Source: CAYFJO01 sp964343305 (GTDB lineage: Bacteria > Planctomycetota > Planctomycetia > Pirellulales > Pirellulaceae). From it: a stretch of DNA of 7,697 bases. Below the pieces are notes generated by a model. It did no database searches. It was given only the letters and a program-made list of their open reading frames with translations, and had not been told where the DNA came from. The stretch is taken from positions 1 through 7,697 of the forward strand of contig CAYFJO010000500.1 in assembly GCA_964343305.1 (NCBI GenBank), in the 5' to 3' direction. Shown here piece after piece: positions 5,606 to 7,697 of this stretch; position 1 is the first letter of the stretch; the number at the start of each line of letters is the position of its first letter. The position numbers and the translations under genes were made by a program.

Positions 5606-6274
5606 ATGTCGACTTTTCTGTTTACACTCGTAATCACCGTGCTGCCCACCGACGCCCCCGCATCGGCTGCGGATTCTGTGGCCACTCGTCCCTATCACGA
5701 AATCAGCCGCGACATGCGCGAGTTGATGAAACGTGAATCTCTGGCAGATAGCGACGCTGACCGATACGAGGCCGTTCGCCGTCTGGCGGAATTGTATTTG
5801 GAAGTCAAACGCGACCCACGACTTTCCAACGCGCCAACTCTTCAACAATACAAAGCCAAACTGTGGAGTCGTTTGTTGCGAATCAAGAAAGACGTTGAGC
5901 GACAACTGGCTCGTGACAAGGCGAAAAAGAATCACTCCCAGCCTGAATCGGACGAAGCTCTGTTGCGAAATCAAGAAGTGCAGCGAACCAGCGAAAGCCT
6001 GGCGGCACAGATGTCGTTGGTCAGCAATTCGATGGGCGGGCCGGGCAAACTCTTCTCGATGGCGGGCGGCGGCGCATTTGGTGGCGGTGCTGTCCGAGAC
6101 GGCGGCGCGGAGTTGGTCGAATTGATCACCCACGTCATCGAGCCGGATTTCTGGGACGTGAATGGTGGTCCCGGCACAATTTTCTACTACCAGCCATTGA
6201 TGGCGCTGGTGGTCCGAGCAACCAGCGAAGTCCACCACAAGATTGGTGGCGGACTGGGTGGACTGAGAAAGTAA
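5606..6274 (+). CDS. Secreted hypothetical protein with a secretin-like C-terminal module
   Basis: A protein of 222 residues; I recognise no named family. Residues 1-21 look like a signal peptide (hydrophobic 'FLFTLVITVL', likely cleavage after ASA at 21), so it is exported. Residues 30-110 are charged and helical, rich in R, K, E and D ('RDMRELMKRES', 'YEAVRRLAELYLEVKRD', 'LLRIKKDVERQLARDKAKK'), possibly coiled. Residues 143-167 are a Gly-rich hinge ('GGPGKLF...GGGAFGGGAV'). The C-terminus, 169-222, has 'LVELITHVIEPDFWDVNGG', then 'IFYYQPLMALVVRATSEVH' and 'GGLGGLR'. That pattern (L..LI...I.P..W...GG.G.I......LVV..T..VH..I...L..LR) resembles the short modules preceding secretin domains and recurring in planctomycete exported proteins. 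It may bind a surface or secretion component; this is inference. The long antisense frame over it is a shadow. Confidence 0.75.
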   Translation: MSTFLFTLVITVLPTDAPASAADSVATRPYHEISRDMRELMKRESLADSDADRYEAVRRLAELYLEVKRDPRLSNAPTLQQYKAKLWSRLLRIKKDVERQLARDKAKKNHSQPESDEALLRNQEVQRTSESLAAQMSLVSNSMGGPGKLFSMAGGGAFGGGAVRDGGAELVELITHVIEPDFWDVNGGPGTIFYYQPLMALVVRATSEVHHKIGGGLGGLRK

Positions 6275-6458
6275 GGACGTAGATCGAATTCCGAAGCGTC
6301 CAAATAATTCGGACTTCAGGCACTTGCTGATCGATCGACGGTAACTCGATCATCTTCCAATATTCGGAACATTTTGCGGTTGCCGACTCGCCAAGCTCCT
6401 GCTGTATCGATGCATCGGGATTGTCGACACGAGCAGCGAATAGGGTCGACCGAACTGA
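6275..6458. other. Non-coding stretch after the secreted protein gene
   Basis: First part of the 628-base gap before the TIM-barrel gene. All forward frames are interrupted (for example TGA at 6328 in frame 1, TAG in frame 3 just before the relic), and no hairpin with a T tract is obvious. Short readable pieces such as 'RLAKLLL' exist, but I do not assign them. Confidence 0.4.
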
Positions 6459-6782
6459 CACAGGACACGCCCACCGGATTGGCCGCAGTTCCGGTTCTCC
6501 AATATTTGGGAGGAGACTGCGGATCTGAAGGAGACGAGTTTTGGCAACCAATTCGTTCCCCTGACGGTTGGGATGAAACAATTCGAGGAATCATCGCTGG
6601 AGCACGACGGGATGTGGCGAGCTATCGAATCGGTTCGCGAATTGGACATCATCGTGACGTCGGGAGCGATGTGGGACGATCCGCACAGCGCTTTGTTGCT
6701 GCGGCGAACACCATCGGCAAATCCTGCAAGAGTTGCACCAACGGCATGCATGTCAGATGTGCCATTCCGCATGCCGCTCGCA
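6459..6782 (+). pseudogene. Decayed coding relic, possibly a SorC-type sugar-binding domain
   Basis: In frame 3, after the TGA at 6456, the translation has protein-like character: 'WPQFRFSNIWEETADLKETS', then 'FGNQFVPLTVGMKQFEES', 'SLEHDGMWRAIESVRELD' and 'IIVTSGAMWDDPHSALLLRR'. A little farther on comes 'ACMSDVPFRMPLA'. SorC/DeoR-type sugar-binding domains have '..LP.P.......R.aLl.dp.vr..l...r.aDi.lvgiG....dsslL', followed by a 'G.vGDv..r.f' block. The order and spacing of the first part agree; the linker between the two blocks is too short, and no start codon, helix-turn-helix domain or proper C-terminus is present. After about 6720 frame 1 also reads plausibly ('ILQELHQRHACQM'), suggesting a frameshift. 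The open frame runs on to 7037, but its end lies under the minus-strand TIM-barrel gene. Coding origin is likely; the family is tentative. Confidence 0.35.
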
Positions 6783-6902
6783 GTCGTACAACCACGCCAT
6801 CCAAAGGGGAATGCCAAGCTGCTTTCCCGAACTGCACGTCGACCTAGTGTGAGTGCAGGACGGTCAGTACTTGGGCCTTCCGCAACAACATCTGTCCTGC
6901 AG

Positions 6903-7631
6903 TTAAGCAGCGCCCGAGCCGCTCCGTGCGCTGGCATAGCCCTCGCTCCAGCTCTCGAAGAACAGCAGGTCTCTTTGCAGGTCTGCGGGGTTTTGAAATT
7001 CTTCGTTCGCTTCGCTGACGACCAGCCCTTCGAATGAATACTCCGCAAGCACGTTCAGCACTTCGCTCGCCATCTGTGGGCTGTGGTGCAACGGACGGTG
7101 CTCAGCCTCACCCGGCAAATAGCCGGGAAGGTGGACGTGATAGAGCCTGTCACCGTGATTTGAAACCAACAACTCGACTTGAGTTATCAGCTCATCGAGG
7201 GATGAATCTTGCAGAGTGAATTTCCAGAGGTGTTCCACGTCCAGAGTCAACCCCGGGCTTCTTTCCACCCACTCATCGAATTCGGCTGGTTCAAGCACAT
7301 GATTTTCAATGGCCAAGTTGATCGACGAATCCAAGGCCAGCAGAGAGTTCGCGTAGAGATCGAACTGTGGCTGGTGAATGACCATTGCGTGGCATTGCAC
7401 GTTACGGTAAAGACGTACGGCTTGGTCGAGTGATTCCTCACCGAGATCCGTGCGATTGGGAAAGTGCAAAACGCACAGAAAGGAAAACTCCCTAGCCATT
7501 CCGCCGATTCGTTTCGAATCCGCAAGCAGCGCTGGATCAAGCCAAAGTTCGGCGCATTGAAAACCGGCCGTTTGGGCCACTTGGAAAGCTTTTCGTTCGG
7601 GACGAAACTTCGTTGCCGCTCTAAGCATCAT
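6903..7631 (-). CDS. Sugar phosphate isomerase/epimerase-like TIM-barrel protein (xylose isomerase-like / AP endonuclease family 2 fold)
   Basis: A protein of 242 residues. Barrel strands end in residues typical of PF01261: 'FQCAELWLD' (24-32), 'FSFLCVLHFPNR' (49-60), 'CHAMVIHQPQ' (80-89) with H86, 'NLAIENHV' (105-112) with E109, 'LTLDVEHLWKF' (128-138) with D131 and H134, 'LYHVHLPGY' (163-171) with H165 and H167, and 'GLVVSEANEEF' (202-212) with E207. The Glu/Asp/His/Glu set is the usual divalent metal site, so an active isomerase, epimerase or lyase on a sugar-like substrate is plausible; the actual substrate is unknown. It is somewhat shorter than the common 260-290 residues. The start is ATG at 7631 or the adjacent ATG at 7628; GAAG just upstream fits either. 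It converges with the decayed relic, and the short 'GYASARSGSGAA' tail is not conserved in type. Confidence 0.82.
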   Translation of the reverse strand: MMLRAATKFRPERKAFQVAQTAGFQCAELWLDPALLADSKRIGGMAREFSFLCVLHFPNRTDLGEESLDQAVRLYRNVQCHAMVIHQPQFDLYANSLLALDSSINLAIENHVLEPAEFDEWVERSPGLTLDVEHLWKFTLQDSSLDELITQVELLVSNHGDRLYHVHLPGYLPGEAEHRPLHHSPQMASEVLNVLAEYSFEGLVVSEANEEFQNPADLQRDLLFFESWSEGYASARSGSGAA

Positions 7632-7697
7632 GGGGCTTCACTATCTAATTGTACAGCGCACCTTAGTCATCCGGTGGTCTGCAAGAGGTTAGTCGTT

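Noticed and set aside
5381..6238. Long minus-strand open frame of 285 codons across the PAP2 end and the secreted protein gene
   Set aside because: It is antisense to two well-supported genes, has no domain-like pattern, and its frame follows from codon bias on the plus strand.
6374..6847. Plus-strand frame-2 open frame of 157 codons in the 628-base gap
   Set aside because: Its composition is noise-like (many Arg, Ser, Cys, His); the neighbouring frame 3 carries the protein-like signal instead.
6350..7048. Minus-strand open frame of 232 codons
   Set aside because: It overlaps the TIM-barrel gene in another frame, is rich in Ser, Arg and Cys without motifs, and reads as a shadow.
1..7697. 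CRISPR array, toxin-antitoxin pair, defence island or biosynthetic cluster
   Set aside because: No regularly spaced direct repeats, no paired small genes and no nuclease-helicase or synthase sets are visible; the Uma2 protein alone does not make a system.

Overview
The window reads like bacterial chromosome from a planctomycete (Pirellula/Rhodopirellula-like). This is inferred from the gene mix and protein style: the C-terminal end of a RAYT-type transposase with the tail 'LRPRGRPRK', a secreted ceramidase-fold hydrolase that lacks the ceramidase serine, a Uma2 (DUF820) protein, a secreted protein with a short secretin-like C-terminal module, and a TIM-barrel sugar isomerase-like protein. Base composition looks moderately GC-rich by eye. 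No phage, plasmid, CRISPR, rRNA or tRNA signal was found.

Layout: (1) 2-229 (+), the tail of a Y1/RAYT transposase entering from the left. (2) 321-1031 (-), a stand-alone LON substrate-binding-domain protein, divergent from (3) 1106-2497 (+), an exported neutral-ceramidase-like hydrolase. (4) A good sigma70-type promoter overlapping the stop of gene 3 leads into a Uma2 nuclease-fold protein (2554-3111). (5) 3088-3463 is a scarred junction: a truncated DUF309 gene in antisense, fused against the 3' end of the Uma2 gene, then an imperfect inverted repeat with TGTCCTA cores. (6) 3464-4111, endonuclease III. (7) A near-perfect 24-bp stem palindrome at 4135-4192. (8) 4236-4817, dCTP deaminase, followed almost without a gap by (9) a six-helix PAP2 phosphatase (about 4829-5524). 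(10) 5606-6274, a secreted hypothetical protein. (11) 6275-6902, a 628-base stretch with no intact gene, holding what looks like a decayed SorC-type sugar-binding domain. (12) 6903-7631 (-), a xylose-isomerase-like TIM-barrel protein read from the right.

Functionally, most of this is housekeeping. Endonuclease III repairs oxidised pyrimidines and dCTP deaminase supplies dUMP/dUTP for thymidylate synthesis, so the two sit together as DNA-maintenance genes. The PAP2 protein probably shares the dcd transcript and acts on lipid (pyro)phosphates in the membrane. The ceramidase-like and secretin-like proteins are exported.

I see no complete novel multi-gene system. The parts worth attention are the gene relics (DUF309, SorC-like, RAYT), the two inverted-repeat elements, and the ceramidase-fold protein without its catalytic serine. 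All family assignments come from reading motifs, not from database searches.
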